Shown piece after piece: positions 8,005 through 18,157 of a DNA stretch of 64,000 bases. A program made the translations under genes and the position numbers. The stretch is taken from assembly GCA_003202005.1 (NCBI GenBank), contig QJJF01000006.1, forward strand, positions 1 through 64,000, written 5' to 3'. The stretch comes from Williamsia faeni. Its GTDB lineage: Bacteria; Actinomycetota; Actinomycetes; Mycobacteriales; Mycobacteriaceae. How positions within the stretch are numbered: the stretch's first letter is position 1; each line of letters opens with the position of its first letter. The notes beneath the pieces are model-generated. The model did not search any database. It had not been told where the DNA came from and was given only the letters and a program-made list of their open reading frames with translations.

Positions 8005-9291
8005 ATGGACTTCGGGGGAATGTTCGCCAGACTTTCAGATCTGGCAGGGGATGCGGCTTTGGTTGCCGGCGATGACACTGAGGTGTCGTCGCGTACGGTG
8101 GCGGTTATTCGAATCAATCATGTTGTGGAACAACTACTTTTCCGACTGGTCGGCGAACTCGAGGTACGTGGAGTCGCCAAGAGGTCGGGGGAAGGTTCAA
8201 CAGCACGGTTGTTGCAGCAGGCAGGGATGGCGCCGGCGGTAGCACATCGATATGTGCGGGTAGGCAAGTCGCTCAAGGACATTCCATCGGTCGCCTCGTA
8301 CGGGCTGGACGGAACTCTCTCGGGCGAGCACATCGACTCGATAGTGAAGGGCCTTAGCCATATTGAGCGACGCAACCCAGAGCTGCCCGATTCAGATCGG
8401 ACTGATTGTGTGCGTGGCCTGCTGGCCGAAGCGTTGACCACCAGTCCGTCGGCGGTAGCGGCTCGGGCACGGCATCTGGCGATCGTGTTGTCGCCACCGG
8501 ATAAGGAGATCCCCGACGCCGAGAATCACGAGCTCAATGAGTTCTCGTTCGGGACCGGTGACGACGGGCGCAGTCACGGCACGTTGGACCTGGACAACCT
8601 GCTGGGCGAGAAACTGCGGGTGGCGCTCGATCCGTTGTCCAAGCCAGTACCCGAACCAGACGGTTCACCCGACAGTCGCACGAGTGCTCAAGTGCGGGCG
8701 GATGCGCTGGAGCAACTGTTGGATTCCTACCTCGATCAAGAAGACCGGCCGACCCGCGGCGGCGCGAAACCCCACGTCAACCTGACGGTGTCACCCGAAC
8801 ATCTACAGGCACTTCAACTGCGTGGGTTGGGTGGTGTGAAGCCGCCGGCGTTGGCAGCCTCGTTTGAATGGACCGGCCCGGCCTCCGCATCGACCGCGCA
8901 GATGGTGGCCTGCGATTCGGTCATCACGAAAATCTTGGTCGACAACAACATGGTCCCGCTCGATGTCGGTCGTGACTATCGGACCGTCACACCCGCGATC
9001 CGGAAGGCCTTGATCGCCCGGGACCGGGGATGTGCGTACCCAGGGTGCGGTTGCCCAGCAGGGAGGACGGACGCCCACCACATCGTGCAGTGGAGTCAAG
9101 GCGGGGTCACCAGCCTGACCAACACCGTTCTCCTGTGCCGGCGCCACCACCGGTACATCCATCACCTGCGCTGGGAAGTCTTCATCGGTACCGACGGGCA
9201 CCCCTGGTTCATCAACCCTGACGACGCCACCAAAACGCATCTGCGGTCCCATGCCCGCAGGACCATGACGTCCGACCTCGCCGCCGCGTAA
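8005..9291 (+). CDS. DUF222/HNH endonuclease domain protein (13E12-repeat family)
   Basis: A 428-residue member of the DUF222 plus HNH family that is multicopy in mycobacteria, Gordonia and Rhodococcus (the '13E12 repeat' proteins). The N-terminal helical DUF222 region carries AARARHLAIVLSPP and SAQVRADALEQLLD. The C-terminal HNH nuclease motif is DRGCAYPGCGCPAGRTDAHHIVQWSQGG...NTVLLCRRHHRYIHH, with Cys pairs for zinc. The role is unproven; the wide copy-number variation suggests a selfish or defence-related nuclease. ATG 8005 is preferred; an in-frame GTG at 7972 would add 11 residues. Confidence 0.88.
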   Translation: MDFGGMFARLSDLAGDAALVAGDDTEVSSRTVAVIRINHVVEQLLFRLVGELEVRGVAKRSGEGSTARLLQQAGMAPAVAHRYVRVGKSLKDIPSVASYGLDGTLSGEHIDSIVKGLSHIERRNPELPDSDRTDCVRGLLAEALTTSPSAVAARARHLAIVLSPPDKEIPDAENHELNEFSFGTGDDGRSHGTLDLDNLLGEKLRVALDPLSKPVPEPDGSPDSRTSAQVRADALEQLLDSYLDQEDRPTRGGAKPHVNLTVSPEHLQALQLRGLGGVKPPALAASFEWTGPASASTAQMVACDSVITKILVDNNMVPLDVGRDYRTVTPAIRKALIARDRGCAYPGCGCPAGRTDAHHIVQWSQGGVTSLTNTVLLCRRHHRYIHHLRWEVFIGTDGHPWFINPDDATKTHLRSHARRTMTSDLAAA

Positions 9292-9420
9292 CCAGGCGAA
9301 GCCGGAACCGCAAGACCAGAAACCCTACGACGACATATTCCGAGAACCCCAAGCAACACAGCAACCGCTGTGTACTGCACGACCTTTGAGAACTTCATAG
9401 TGAAACGCGGGTCGGGCCAT

Positions 9421-9440
9421 GACCCGGCCCGGGCCGGGTC
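9421..9440. repeat. Perfect 20-bp GC palindrome
   Basis: GACCCGGCCCGGGCCGGGTC is self-complementary over 20 bp. It lies 130 bp after the DUF222/HNH stop and 109 bp before rmuC. It lacks a T-tract on either side, so it may be an intergenic cruciform/terminator-like hairpin or a protein-binding site. Confidence 0.55.
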
Positions 9441-9548
9441 AAGCTGCGCATCAGTGCAGCGGACGCACGGTCCGGCCGGGTTCGTGGTTCCGAGACACTC
9501 CAACGGCGATCATCGGTGATGTCAGACCTCTGGTGCACCATCATCACC

Positions 9549-10700
9549 ATGAGTATCACCGCAGTCGTACTGCTGATCGTCGGTCTGGCGGTCGGGTTCG
9601 CCCTGGGTTGGCTGGTGCACGCGAACAAGTCCGGGACCGAAGTGGCTGTTGCGCGCGCCGAAGCCGACGCTGCGCATGCCAACCACGACGTCTTGGTCCG
9701 GTCGTTGTCGGCCGCCAGTGAGGATGCTGCGCGCCGGCAATCGGGCGCCATCGGACAACAGGTCTCGCACATCGTGGGCCCTCTGCGCGAAACGCTCGAT
9801 TCGCTGGCCGGCGAATTGCGGCGCACTGAGCGCAACCGGATTGCGGCCTACGCGGGACTGTCCGAGCAGGTCAGTGGCATGCGCGAGACCTCAGAACACC
9901 TGGGATATCAAGCGCAGCAGTTGGCTGGTGCCATGCGTTCGCCGCAGGCTCGCGGGCGATGGGGCGAGCTCCATCTCGAGCGGGTGATCGAGGCGGCGGG
10001 CCTGCAGCGGCACTGCGACTTCACCACCCAGGTCAGCGGAACGACCGGTGACTCCACGCGAGTCCGGCCGGATCTGGTGGTGCACCTCGCGGGCGGCCGA
10101 GATGTGGTGATCGACGCGAAGGTCCCGTTGTCCGCCTATCTCGAGGCCTCCGACAGCACCGACCCCGCCGTCCGCACGACGGCCTACCGCGCACACGCCA
10201 AGGCGCTGCGCACCCATGTCCAGCAACTCTCGTCCAAGTCGTATTGGGAAGCGCTGAACAGCTCACCCGAGTTCGTGGTCCTCTTTGTCCCGGGCGAGGC
10301 GATCCTGGAAATGGCGTGCCGCGCAGATCCCGAACTGATTGATTACGGGTTCAGCAACAACGTGGTGATCGCCACCCCGACCAATCTTGTGGCGCTGCTC
10401 CGCACGATTGCACTCGGCTGGCGGCACGAGGCGCTGACCCGCGACGCACAACAGATTCATCAGCTCGGCAAGGAGCTTTACCAGCGCATCGGCATGGTGA
10501 CCAGGCACTTGGACAAGCTCGGTGGATCGCTCGGCAAAGCAGTCGAATCCTATAACAGCGCCATCGGCACCATCGATGCGCGAGTGACGGTCACCGCGCG
10601 CAAACTGTCCGATCTCGACGCCTTCGCCGACCTCGACGACCTCGAGCCGCCGGTACCCATCGACGCCCAGCCCCGACGTACCGGAATCAGTCTCACTTGA
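9549..10700 (+). CDS. rmuC: DNA recombination protein RmuC family
   Basis: A 383-residue RmuC-family protein. An N-terminal membrane anchor (ITAVVLLIVGLAVGFALGWLV) is followed by an Ala-rich coiled-coil region and the RmuC core with RGRWGELHLERVIEAAGL, VRPDLVVHLAGGRDVVIDAKVPLSAYLEA and VVLFVPGEAILEMA...ATPTNLVALLRTIALGW. RmuC proteins limit inversions at short inverted repeats and have a PD-(D/E)XK-like fold. The ATG at 9549 puts the membrane segment at the very N-terminus; GTG/ATG codons at 9516/9519 are alternatives. Confidence 0.9.
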   Translation: MSITAVVLLIVGLAVGFALGWLVHANKSGTEVAVARAEADAAHANHDVLVRSLSAASEDAARRQSGAIGQQVSHIVGPLRETLDSLAGELRRTERNRIAAYAGLSEQVSGMRETSEHLGYQAQQLAGAMRSPQARGRWGELHLERVIEAAGLQRHCDFTTQVSGTTGDSTRVRPDLVVHLAGGRDVVIDAKVPLSAYLEASDSTDPAVRTTAYRAHAKALRTHVQQLSSKSYWEALNSSPEFVVLFVPGEAILEMACRADPELIDYGFSNNVVIATPTNLVALLRTIALGWRHEALTRDAQQIHQLGKELYQRIGMVTRHLDKLGGSLGKAVESYNSAIGTIDARVTVTARKLSDLDAFADLDDLEPPVPIDAQPRRTGISLT

Positions 10701-10849
10701 GCCGATCGATTGCGGATTCAGTCGAGTAGATGGCTCAAAACTGAGCAACTTGGATGCTGAACCTCGAGACTCCTAGTGAACTTCAAGCCCACTCCAAGCG
10801 GCACAGGACAACCTGATTCCAGTCGCCCTTCACCCCTGGAGTCATTCAC

Positions 10850-11395
10850 ATGTATGTCAGCCACGATCGTCGGTCCGATGTCACCGCCGCCACCGCCTGC
10901 CCGGGCAGCGTTGTTGTCGGAGGATGGCTCCTCACGATGGCCGCCGTCGCGGCATTTGCATTCACCACGGGCGACACCTTGCGGGACAACGACGACGCGG
11001 TCCTGGTGAGCCAAGCGGTTGCCTCCTATGAACAGAGCCTGTCGGCCACCGGTTCGGCGCCGGAGGCACGCCCAACCTCGACGCACGTCGTCAAGACCGG
11101 CGTAAACAGCACCACTGCGCCGACCCCCGGGACGAGAACGGCCGCGGCTCCCGGTGGTACCTGCACTACTCCCCAGGTGACCTCCACCACCGGCACCGTG
11201 CGGCGGGTCAGCACACGAGAACTCGCCTCACGATCGACCCGCACCCACAGCGGTGCAAGCATCTCCCGGATCTCAGCTTCCGCCTGCCGTGTCGGTGCCT
11301 CGGCGAAGCTGAACACCGCCGGGGTGTCCTCTCCCGCCGCCGTCCGGTCTGCGGGTGCCGCACGTCCCGCTCAGACTGCGCCGGCGACGAACTGA
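10850..11395 (+). CDS. Hypothetical membrane-anchored Ser/Thr/Ala-rich protein
   Basis: A 181-residue open frame with normal high-GC third positions in its first two thirds. One hydrophobic segment (about residues 24-41, VVVGGWLLTMAAVAAFAF) is followed by a polar Thr/Ser/Ala-rich extracellular-type region. No family is recognised. No good ribosome-binding site is visible, and an opposing 96-codon frame covers 11026-11316, so the strand is not certain. Treat as a low-confidence gene. Confidence 0.4.
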   Translation: MYVSHDRRSDVTAATACPGSVVVGGWLLTMAAVAAFAFTTGDTLRDNDDAVLVSQAVASYEQSLSATGSAPEARPTSTHVVKTGVNSTTAPTPGTRTAAAPGGTCTTPQVTSTTGTVRRVSTRELASRSTRTHSGASISRISASACRVGASAKLNTAGVSSPAAVRSAGAARPAQTAPATN

Positions 11396-11451
11396 ACCGC
11401 GTCGGCACGCGCGTTCAATGAATTCTTAGGGTTTACCGGTACGGTCAGTAT

Positions 11452-12375
11452 GTGATTTCTGGCTCGCGCTCGCGTTCGGGGGTACCCCTCGATGAGCAAT
11501 CCGCAGTTCCTACCGCACCAGGTGTGCCCTGGTGGGGTGCTGTGCTGTTGGCAGTCGGCCTGACCTCGGTCGGAGCAGTGATCGTGGTCGCGGGCGACGC
11601 CACCGCACTCGGTACGTCGTTCAAAACGTTCTATGTGGTCGGCTGCATAGCCGCGGTGCTGGCTGTCCGGCGTCGCGCTTTGTTCACCGCCGTTGCGCAG
11701 CCACCCCTGGTCCTTTTCGGTGTGGCGGTCATCACGCTCTACTTCTTGGTTTCCGGCACCGATTCGGGGCTGAAGAAACTGATCTTCAACGTGGCCCTGC
11801 CGGTGGCGAAACTGTTCCCGTTGATGGGATGGACATTCCTCATCGTTCTGGCCATCGCTGCCGCACGGATTTGGCTGACGCATCCCAAGAACGCCGGCAA
11901 GGCTGTCGAGACCGGCGACCGCAAGACGTCCGCGTCGCCGAAGAAGGCAGCCGGCAAATCTGCGTCACGCACGGCGGACAAGGCACGCCCGGCTGGTAGC
12001 AAAGCCCGCACCGACAAGACCCGCGCCGGAGCGGCCAAGCCGGCTCGACCGCAGCCTCGCGCAGCGGTCGACAACGATGTTCCGGCACCCACTGCAGCGA
12101 CCATGCCCCGCATTGCGCAGACTCCCCGGCCGCCGGTCCGCACCACTGACCCGCGCCCCCGGGCAGCCGAACCCCGCGCAACCGAGCGCGGCGATGATCT
12201 CGCGGTTCCGCCCCGACGCCGACGTGCGGCCCCGGATGTACCGCCCGAGGCACGCCCGCGTCGCGCAGCGACCTACGACGACCAGCCTCCGCCGCCCGGC
12301 GCCCGCGCATATCGCGCCCCGAATGATTTCATCTACGCGCCACCACCCCGGATGCGCGACCGCGACCTGCACTGA
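11452..12375 (+). CDS. DUF6542 domain membrane protein
   Basis: A 307-residue protein resembling the DUF6542 proteins that sit near ychF and ispH in mycobacteria and gordoniae. It has SAVPTAPGVPWWGAVLLAVG followed by four predicted membrane segments to about residue 145, then a long basic, Ala/Pro/Arg-rich disordered tail (residues 150-307). The tail may bind nucleic acid or cell-wall components; no function is established. The GTG at 11452 has no ribosome-binding site, which is consistent with a leaderless mRNA. Confidence 0.75.
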   Translation: MISGSRSRSGVPLDEQSAVPTAPGVPWWGAVLLAVGLTSVGAVIVVAGDATALGTSFKTFYVVGCIAAVLAVRRRALFTAVAQPPLVLFGVAVITLYFLVSGTDSGLKKLIFNVALPVAKLFPLMGWTFLIVLAIAAARIWLTHPKNAGKAVETGDRKTSASPKKAAGKSASRTADKARPAGSKARTDKTRAGAAKPARPQPRAAVDNDVPAPTAATMPRIAQTPRPPVRTTDPRPRAAEPRATERGDDLAVPPRRRRAAPDVPPEARPRRAATYDDQPPPPGARAYRAPNDFIYAPPPRMRDRDLH

Positions 12376-12406
12376 CTCGTCGCCTCCACGCCCGAATCCC
12401 GCCAGG

Positions 12407-13174
12407 TCACCCGATGAGTTCCAGGGTGTTCCGCGCCGCGCGGCCCAACTCGGCGCCATACCCCGGCCCGTGTCCGGCAGCGTGTACCGCCAGCGGATGC
12501 AATTGGTGCAAAGCGACCCGATCAGGCCAACGGTCGACGAGCGGGTACACCTCCTGATACCCCTCGATGACCACGTCGAGAGCAGGACACCCGAACAGCG
12601 CGAGCATCGCCAGATCGGTCTCACGATGACCGCCATGTGCCGCCGGATCGATCATCACCACGCCGTCGGGCGTCCACACCACGTTGCCGTTCCAGAGGTC
12701 GCCGTGGATACGGGCCGGCGACTGTCCGTCGTCGAACACACCGGACGCGATCAGTTCGCACACCTTGCGGGTATCCGACTCGTCGGCACCGGTCAGGTTT
12801 CCGGCGGCCACCGCATCATCGACAAACGCCAGGACGCGTTGCCGGGCGTAGAACTCACCCCAGCGCTCGGTGGGAGTCGATGGCATCGGGCGGTTCCCGA
12901 TGAACATCTGGCCGGTGAATCCCGCCGGACCATCGCCGAACCGGTCGGCGCCCGAACCGTGCATCCGGGCCAGTGCAGCGCCGAATTCCCGGGCATCCTG
13001 CCGCGTTGGTGCGGCGGTTGTCAGCCGGCGCAGCGTGATGTGGTCGGCACCGACATCGAGCACCTCGACAACCGGTGCGCCGGCTTCGGCGAGCCAGCGC
13101 AGACCCGCGGCCTCGGCAGCAAAGAAGTCACGATGGGCACCGGTTCGACTTTTGTGGAATTCACCTGAGCTCAC
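12407..13174 (-). CDS. Fructosamine kinase family protein
   Basis: A 255-residue member of the fructosamine-3-kinase/ketosamine-kinase family (protein-kinase-like fold) that phosphorylates sugar adducts on amines to help deglycation. Motifs: the nucleotide-binding start [30 protein letters not shown], the catalytic loop [37 protein letters not shown] (HGDLWNGN and DPA equivalents of HxDxxxxN and DxG), and FxxGYxxVYPL near the end. The start is GTG at 13174. An in-frame upstream extension overlaps nadE and is not family-like. The gene is divergent from nadE, with 45 bp between starts. Confidence 0.92.
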   Translation of the reverse strand: MSSGEFHKSRTGAHRDFFAAEAAGLRWLAEAGAPVVEVLDVGADHITLRRLTTAAPTRQDAREFGAALARMHGSGADRFGDGPAGFTGQMFIGNRPMPSTPTERWGEFYARQRVLAFVDDAVAAGNLTGADESDTRKVCELIASGVFDDGQSPARIHGDLWNGNVVWTPDGVVMIDPAAHGGHRETDLAMLALFGCPALDVVIEGYQEVYPLVDRWPDRVALHQLHPLAVHAAGHGPGYGAELGRAARNTLELIG

Positions 13175-13219
13175 CGTTCCAGCGTGCCGGACCGGTCCCT
13201 GTCCCACTACCATTTGGGA

Positions 13220-14044
<825 letters not shown>

Positions 14045-14991
14045 CATCCGAATCTGTCGCGGCGGCAGACGCTTCGAGGCTCCGGGCGCTGACCCGGGCC
14101 AGATGATCGAACTGGTTGTTCGCGATCCGCATCACGATCTCGTACGGCAGCGCGAACTTTCGGGACATCCAGTAACCGAACCGGATGTCGAATGATGTGT
14201 AGACCATGAACTTGTTCTTGCGAACACCTTTGAGAATGGCGTCTGCCGCCTTCTCGGGGGTCACCGCGACCTTGTGGAACCGGCCGACCTGACGCGCGAT
14301 GACCGGGTTGTCCCGATCGATCCCGGCGATGTCGACGGTGTGTACCAGCGGGGTGTCCACTCCACCGGGACAGACCAGCGAAACGCCGATCTTGTGGCGC
14401 CGCAAGTCCATCCGCAGCACCTCGGATACCCCGCGGATTCCGAACTTGCTGGCGCTGTACGCAGCGTGCCACGGGAGGGCCAGCAACCCCGCCGCCGATG
14501 ACACGTTGACCAGGTGGCCACCACGGCCCCGCCGCACGATCTGCGGCACAAAACATTCGATGATGTGGATGGGCCCCATCAGATTGACGTCGACCATCTG
14601 CTTCCACTGCCGATGCTCGAGGTTTTCCACAGTGCCCCAGACGGATACACCCGCGATGTTCATCACGACATCCATCACGCCGACCTCGGCGTCGACCTGC
14701 TGGGCGAATCTCTTGACCCACTCGTAGTCCGAGACGTCGCCGGCGCGGTGGAACACCACGGTGCCGTCGGCCTTGCGGACCTCGGCGACGGTCTCGTCGA
14801 GGTTCTGCCCGTTGATATCGGTGAGCACCAGGGCCGCACCCGCCCGCGCCGACGCCAGCGCGGTGGCCTTTCCGATCCCGCTACCGGCGCCGGTGATCAG
14901 CACCCGCTTCCCCTGGAGGTTTTTCACGGGAGGCTTCATCACCAGTAGGTCTTTGACACTCATGACTCGACCCTACGGGTCACACTCGTAC

Positions 14992-16224
14992 TCAGACAGG
15001 TAGTTTGCCGCCAAAGATCTCGTAGAGCACCGAGAGCATCGAATCCAGGATCTGCGACGCCGCGTCGTTGCCCTGCGTTTCCAACAGTCCCGTGATCGCG
15101 TCCGAATCGTCCGCTTCGATCAGTGAGCTGACCAGCGGCAGCAGCGACTGCAGACCGGACAGATCGATTCCCTCAGTCGCAGTGTTGGATTCAGGCACCG
15201 TCGACGGGGCCGGCGTTCCCTTCTCCTTACCGAGTGGCAGGCTCGGCAGACCCAGGCCCGGATCAACCGGTTTGGCGGGCGTGGTGGTCTTGGCAGTCGA
15301 GGTGGCCGGTGCCGGTGTGCTCGGTGCCGAAGTCTTGGCCGTCGATGCGCCCGGTGCCGGCGTCGTGGGTGCCGGAGTTGCAGTTGTCGATTGCGGTGCC
15401 ACCGCCTGCGGTGTGGCCTTCGGTTGGGCCGGCGCCCCGGTCAAGAGGAACCGGAGCACGCCGTCGACCAGACCGACGGCGTACTTGAGCTGACCATCGG
15501 CACCGGTGAGGGCCGCGGCGTCGGTGGGATTGGACAAGTTGCCCAACTCGACGAACACGTTGGGCACCTTGGTGAGGTTGGCCGCGGCGATATCCGTCCT
15601 GGTCTGCAGACCGTCCTGCGCTCCGGCGTAGTTCGCGGGTACCAGCCCCGCGTCCTTGAATGCGTCACGCATCAGGCCGGCGGCGGTGCGGCCGGGTCCG
15701 GACTGCACCTGCTGCACGGTGGCATCGGGAACCGGGAGCTGAGGAACGATGATGTGGAAACCGCTCTTGCTCTCATCTGTTCCCAGCGAGGTCGAATCGG
15801 CGTGGACGTTGACCGCGATATCGGCGTTCGAGGCGTTGGCGGCGTTGATCCGCTCGTCGATGCATCCGCCCCACCCGGTGTCGTCCTGGCGGCTGAGCAC
15901 CACCTTGGCGCCCTGGCTTTCCAGACCGGCCTTCACCAGCTGGGTGATGTCCCAGTTGACCTTGTGTTCGGCCACCCCGCTCGGGCTGGTGGCGCCTGTG
16001 GTCTGGCACGCCTTGGTGCCGCCTCGGCCGTCGGGCACGGGCTTGTTCAGGTCGTGCCCCGCTGACGAACCCTGATGTCCGGGGTCGATGAAGATCGTTT
16101 TTCCGGCGAGCGCATTGCCCTGCGCCGGAGCGGGTTCGGCTGACGCCGTCATGGGCATCGCGATCAGTGAAGCGGCGAGCGCCAAGGTGGTGAGCCCGGC
16201 GACGCGCATGTTCTTCTTGGTCAC
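14992..16224 (-). CDS. Secreted N-acetylmuramoyl-L-alanine amidase (Amidase_3, Ami1-like)
   Basis: Exported peptidoglycan amidase of 410 residues. The signal peptide (VTKKNMRVAGLTTLALAASL, cleavage near ASAEPAPA) is followed by an Amidase_3 domain with zinc ligands His in IDPGHQGSS, Glu in GVAEHKVN and His in NVHADS, and a catalytic Glu in VFVELGNLSNPTD. It resembles M. tuberculosis Rv3717/Ami1, which cleaves the stem peptide from MurNAc. Unlike that protein it carries a roughly 130-residue Pro/Thr/Ala-rich linker and C-terminal helical tail after the domain. The GTG at 16224 has a good AAAGGA site 6 nt upstream. Confidence 0.92.
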   Translation of the reverse strand: MTKKNMRVAGLTTLALAASLIAMPMTASAEPAPAQGNALAGKTIFIDPGHQGSSAGHDLNKPVPDGRGGTKACQTTGATSPSGVAEHKVNWDITQLVKAGLESQGAKVVLSRQDDTGWGGCIDERINAANASNADIAVNVHADSTSLGTDESKSGFHIIVPQLPVPDATVQQVQSGPGRTAAGLMRDAFKDAGLVPANYAGAQDGLQTRTDIAAANLTKVPNVFVELGNLSNPTDAAALTGADGQLKYAVGLVDGVLRFLLTGAPAQPKATPQAVAPQSTTATPAPTTPAPGASTAKTSAPSTPAPATSTAKTTTPAKPVDPGLGLPSLPLGKEKGTPAPSTVPESNTATEGIDLSGLQSLLPLVSSLIEADDSDAITGLLETQGNDAASQILDSMLSVLYEIFGGKLPV

Positions 16225-16467
16225 GGTGTTCCTTTCGCGTGCGCCGGAATCGGCCGGCGCGGCCTTGGGACCGTTCGGTGGATGCTGTGGCCGGCCAGGA
16301 CTCGACTCGGACGCCACTGACGCACCATCAGTCACAAAATTCACTTCCGTAACAGTGAAGCAGTCCTTGAGACTTTTGGGAAATCAGTATCCAGCACCTC
16401 GAAAACCGTTGTCAGGTCGTGACCGAGGCGATGCTCAATCGTTCGGTCACAGCCGATGACGGCACCG

Positions 16468-17085
16468 TTATCGCCCGGTACCCTGCGCGGGCGCAGACAG
16501 CGGGCTGTTTGAGTCCGTGGCTCGGAATCCGTCGATCGCGAGGGCGGCGAACCGGCGGGCGGCCGCGGTTCGGCCGTTTATCTTCGCTGTTGCCAGTCCA
16601 CGACCGGCGAGCAGGACGAGGACAAAATCGTCGACGACAAAATCGGCGCGAAGCGCGCCGGCATCCTTGGCCCGACGGGCGATACCGGACAGTTCGTGCA
16701 ACATCTGGCTGCGATGCGCCGCGAAGTCGATCGCCCCCGGCTGGGCCGACATGAACGCATCCGTGAACCCCTGGTTCTGAGCGTTGAGGACAGCGAGGCG
16801 CTCGATCACGGTGCAAAATGCCCGCCACGGATCGGGATCATCCACCGCGTCGCGAACGATGCCGCGGCAAGCACCGAGCTCGTCCATGAAAGCTTCGACC
16901 AGGAGCGCGTGCTTGGTCGGAAATCGCCGGTAGAGCGTCGCCGGACCGACCTCGGCGTACCGCGCGATCTGACGCATCGTGACATCGAGTCCATCACGGG
17001 CGAACAACTCGCGCGCTGCGGCGAGCACGCGGTCCCGGTTCTCTTGCGCATCTGCGCGAAGCACCTGAGGCAATGTCTCGTCCAT
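16468..17085 (-). CDS. TetR family transcriptional regulator
   Basis: A 205-residue TetR repressor. The N-terminal helix-turn-helix is plain (RVLAAARELFARDGLDVTMRQIARYAEVGPATLYRRFPTKHALLVEAF), and the C-terminal ligand-binding half is helical with GFTDAFMSAQPGAIDF. It is divergent from the quinone-oxidoreductase-like gene at 17186, and an 18-bp palindrome lies between them, so it very likely represses both. The frame stays open far upstream, but that part is antisense to the neighbour; the ATG at 17085 is the family-like start. Confidence 0.92.
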   Translation of the reverse strand: MDETLPQVLRADAQENRDRVLAAARELFARDGLDVTMRQIARYAEVGPATLYRRFPTKHALLVEAFMDELGACRGIVRDAVDDPDPWRAFCTVIERLAVLNAQNQGFTDAFMSAQPGAIDFAAHRSQMLHELSGIARRAKDAGALRADFVVDDFVLVLLAGRGLATAKINGRTAAARRFAALAIDGFRATDSNSPLSAPAQGTGR

Positions 17086-17103
17086 CTCTCTCACTTTAGC
17101 GAT

Positions 17104-17121
17104 GTGGACGCCGGCGTCCAC
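17104..17121. promoter_or_regulatory. Probable TetR operator
   Basis: GTGGACGCCGGCGTCCAC is a perfect 18-bp palindrome located 19 bp from the tetR start and 65 bp from the divergent dehydrogenase start. Size, symmetry and placement are typical of a TetR-family operator controlling both genes. Confidence 0.7.
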
Positions 17122-17185
17122 TAACTTCGATCCGGGGAGGGCCTCCCCCAACAACTTTCGCGGTATCGGCTTAGGAGCACACCCC

Positions 17186-18148
17186 ATGCGCGCAGTGACC
17201 ATTCGAACCTTCGGCGACCCAGACGGTATGGAGATCGTCGATCTGCCTGAACCCTCCCCGGCCCCCGGTGAGGTGGTGATCCGCACCGACGCGATCGGGG
17301 TAGGCGGTGTCGACGTCGTGATCCGGCGAGGCATGCTCGGTGGATCCGGCTTCGACGCAGGCATGATCCCCGGCAGCGAGGTCGCGGGCACCGTGACCGC
17401 AGTCGGCGACGGTGTCGACTCGTCGTGGATCGGTCGGCGTGTCTGGGCGTTCACGGGCACCACCGGTGGATACGTCGAGCAGGCAGTGGCCGCTGTGGAC
17501 GACATCGTGCCGCTGCCGTCCGACCTCTCCTCGGTGGACGCCGTCACCCTCGGAAGTGCCGGGCCCGTTGCGCATTTCGGTCTCCGGCGCGCACAGCTCG
17601 TCACCGGCGAGACCGTGCTGGTGCGCGGGGCGGCGGGCAGCATCGGCATCGCGGCCGTGGAACTCGCGGCCCGGGCCGGCGCTGCCACGGTGGCGGTCAC
17701 CACGTCGTCCACCGAACGCGGAGAACGGCTCCGCTCGTTCGGGGCCACCCATGTGCTGGATCGAGCCGGCAACGGCGATGAGGCCGCGCCCACCGAATTC
17801 GACGTGATCCTCGACATCGTCGGCGGGCCGGCGTTGCCGTCTTTCATCGGACGACTCACCCCGAACGGCAGGATGATCGCCGTGGGTGTTGTCGGCGGGT
17901 ATCCGCCGGCGGACTTCGGAACTGCGATCCTCGGCGCGTTCCGCAAGTCGATCTCATTCGGCACCCTGAGTCTCGACACGGTGCCACGAGACGAGCTCAC
18001 CCGGGTCCGCGCGGAAATGTTCGACGCGGCCGTTCGCGGCGATCTCCACGCCGTGGTCCACGACGTCCTGCCCTTGGGTTTCGCCGCCGATGCACATCGG
18101 CGGATGGATTCCGGCGAGGTGTTCGGCCGGATCGTGCTGGTGCCGTGA
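17186..18148 (+). CDS. Zinc-free MDR family NADPH:quinone oxidoreductase-like
   Basis: A 320-residue medium-chain dehydrogenase/reductase. It shows the GroES-like N-terminus (MRAVTIRTFGDPDGMEIVDLPEP), GSEVAGTVTAVGDGV, and the nucleotide-binding VRGAAGSIGIAAVELAARAGA motif; it lacks the zinc-binding Cys/His set, as in quinone oxidoreductases. It probably reduces quinones or enones using NADPH. An AGGAG site sits 8 nt before ATG 17186. Control by the divergent TetR suggests induction by an electrophile or aromatic compound. It is convergent with the cobW-like gene, with 9 bp between stops. Confidence 0.9.
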   Translation: MRAVTIRTFGDPDGMEIVDLPEPSPAPGEVVIRTDAIGVGGVDVVIRRGMLGGSGFDAGMIPGSEVAGTVTAVGDGVDSSWIGRRVWAFTGTTGGYVEQAVAAVDDIVPLPSDLSSVDAVTLGSAGPVAHFGLRRAQLVTGETVLVRGAAGSIGIAAVELAARAGAATVAVTTSSTERGERLRSFGATHVLDRAGNGDEAAPTEFDVILDIVGGPALPSFIGRLTPNGRMIAVGVVGGYPPADFGTAILGAFRKSISFGTLSLDTVPRDELTRVRAEMFDAAVRGDLHAVVHDVLPLGFAADAHRRMDSGEVFGRIVLVP

Positions 18149-18157
18149 GCCGCGGCC

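Noticed and set aside
11026-11316. Minus-strand 96-codon frame between rmuC and the DUF6542 gene
   Set aside because: Considered as the real gene here, because its codons are acceptable, but it lacks a family match and a good start; the plus-strand frame with a membrane segment was kept at low confidence instead.
15391-16065. Plus-strand frame of 224 codons opposite the amidase gene
   Set aside because: The amidase on the minus strand has a signal peptide and all zinc ligands; the opposing translation is low-complexity.
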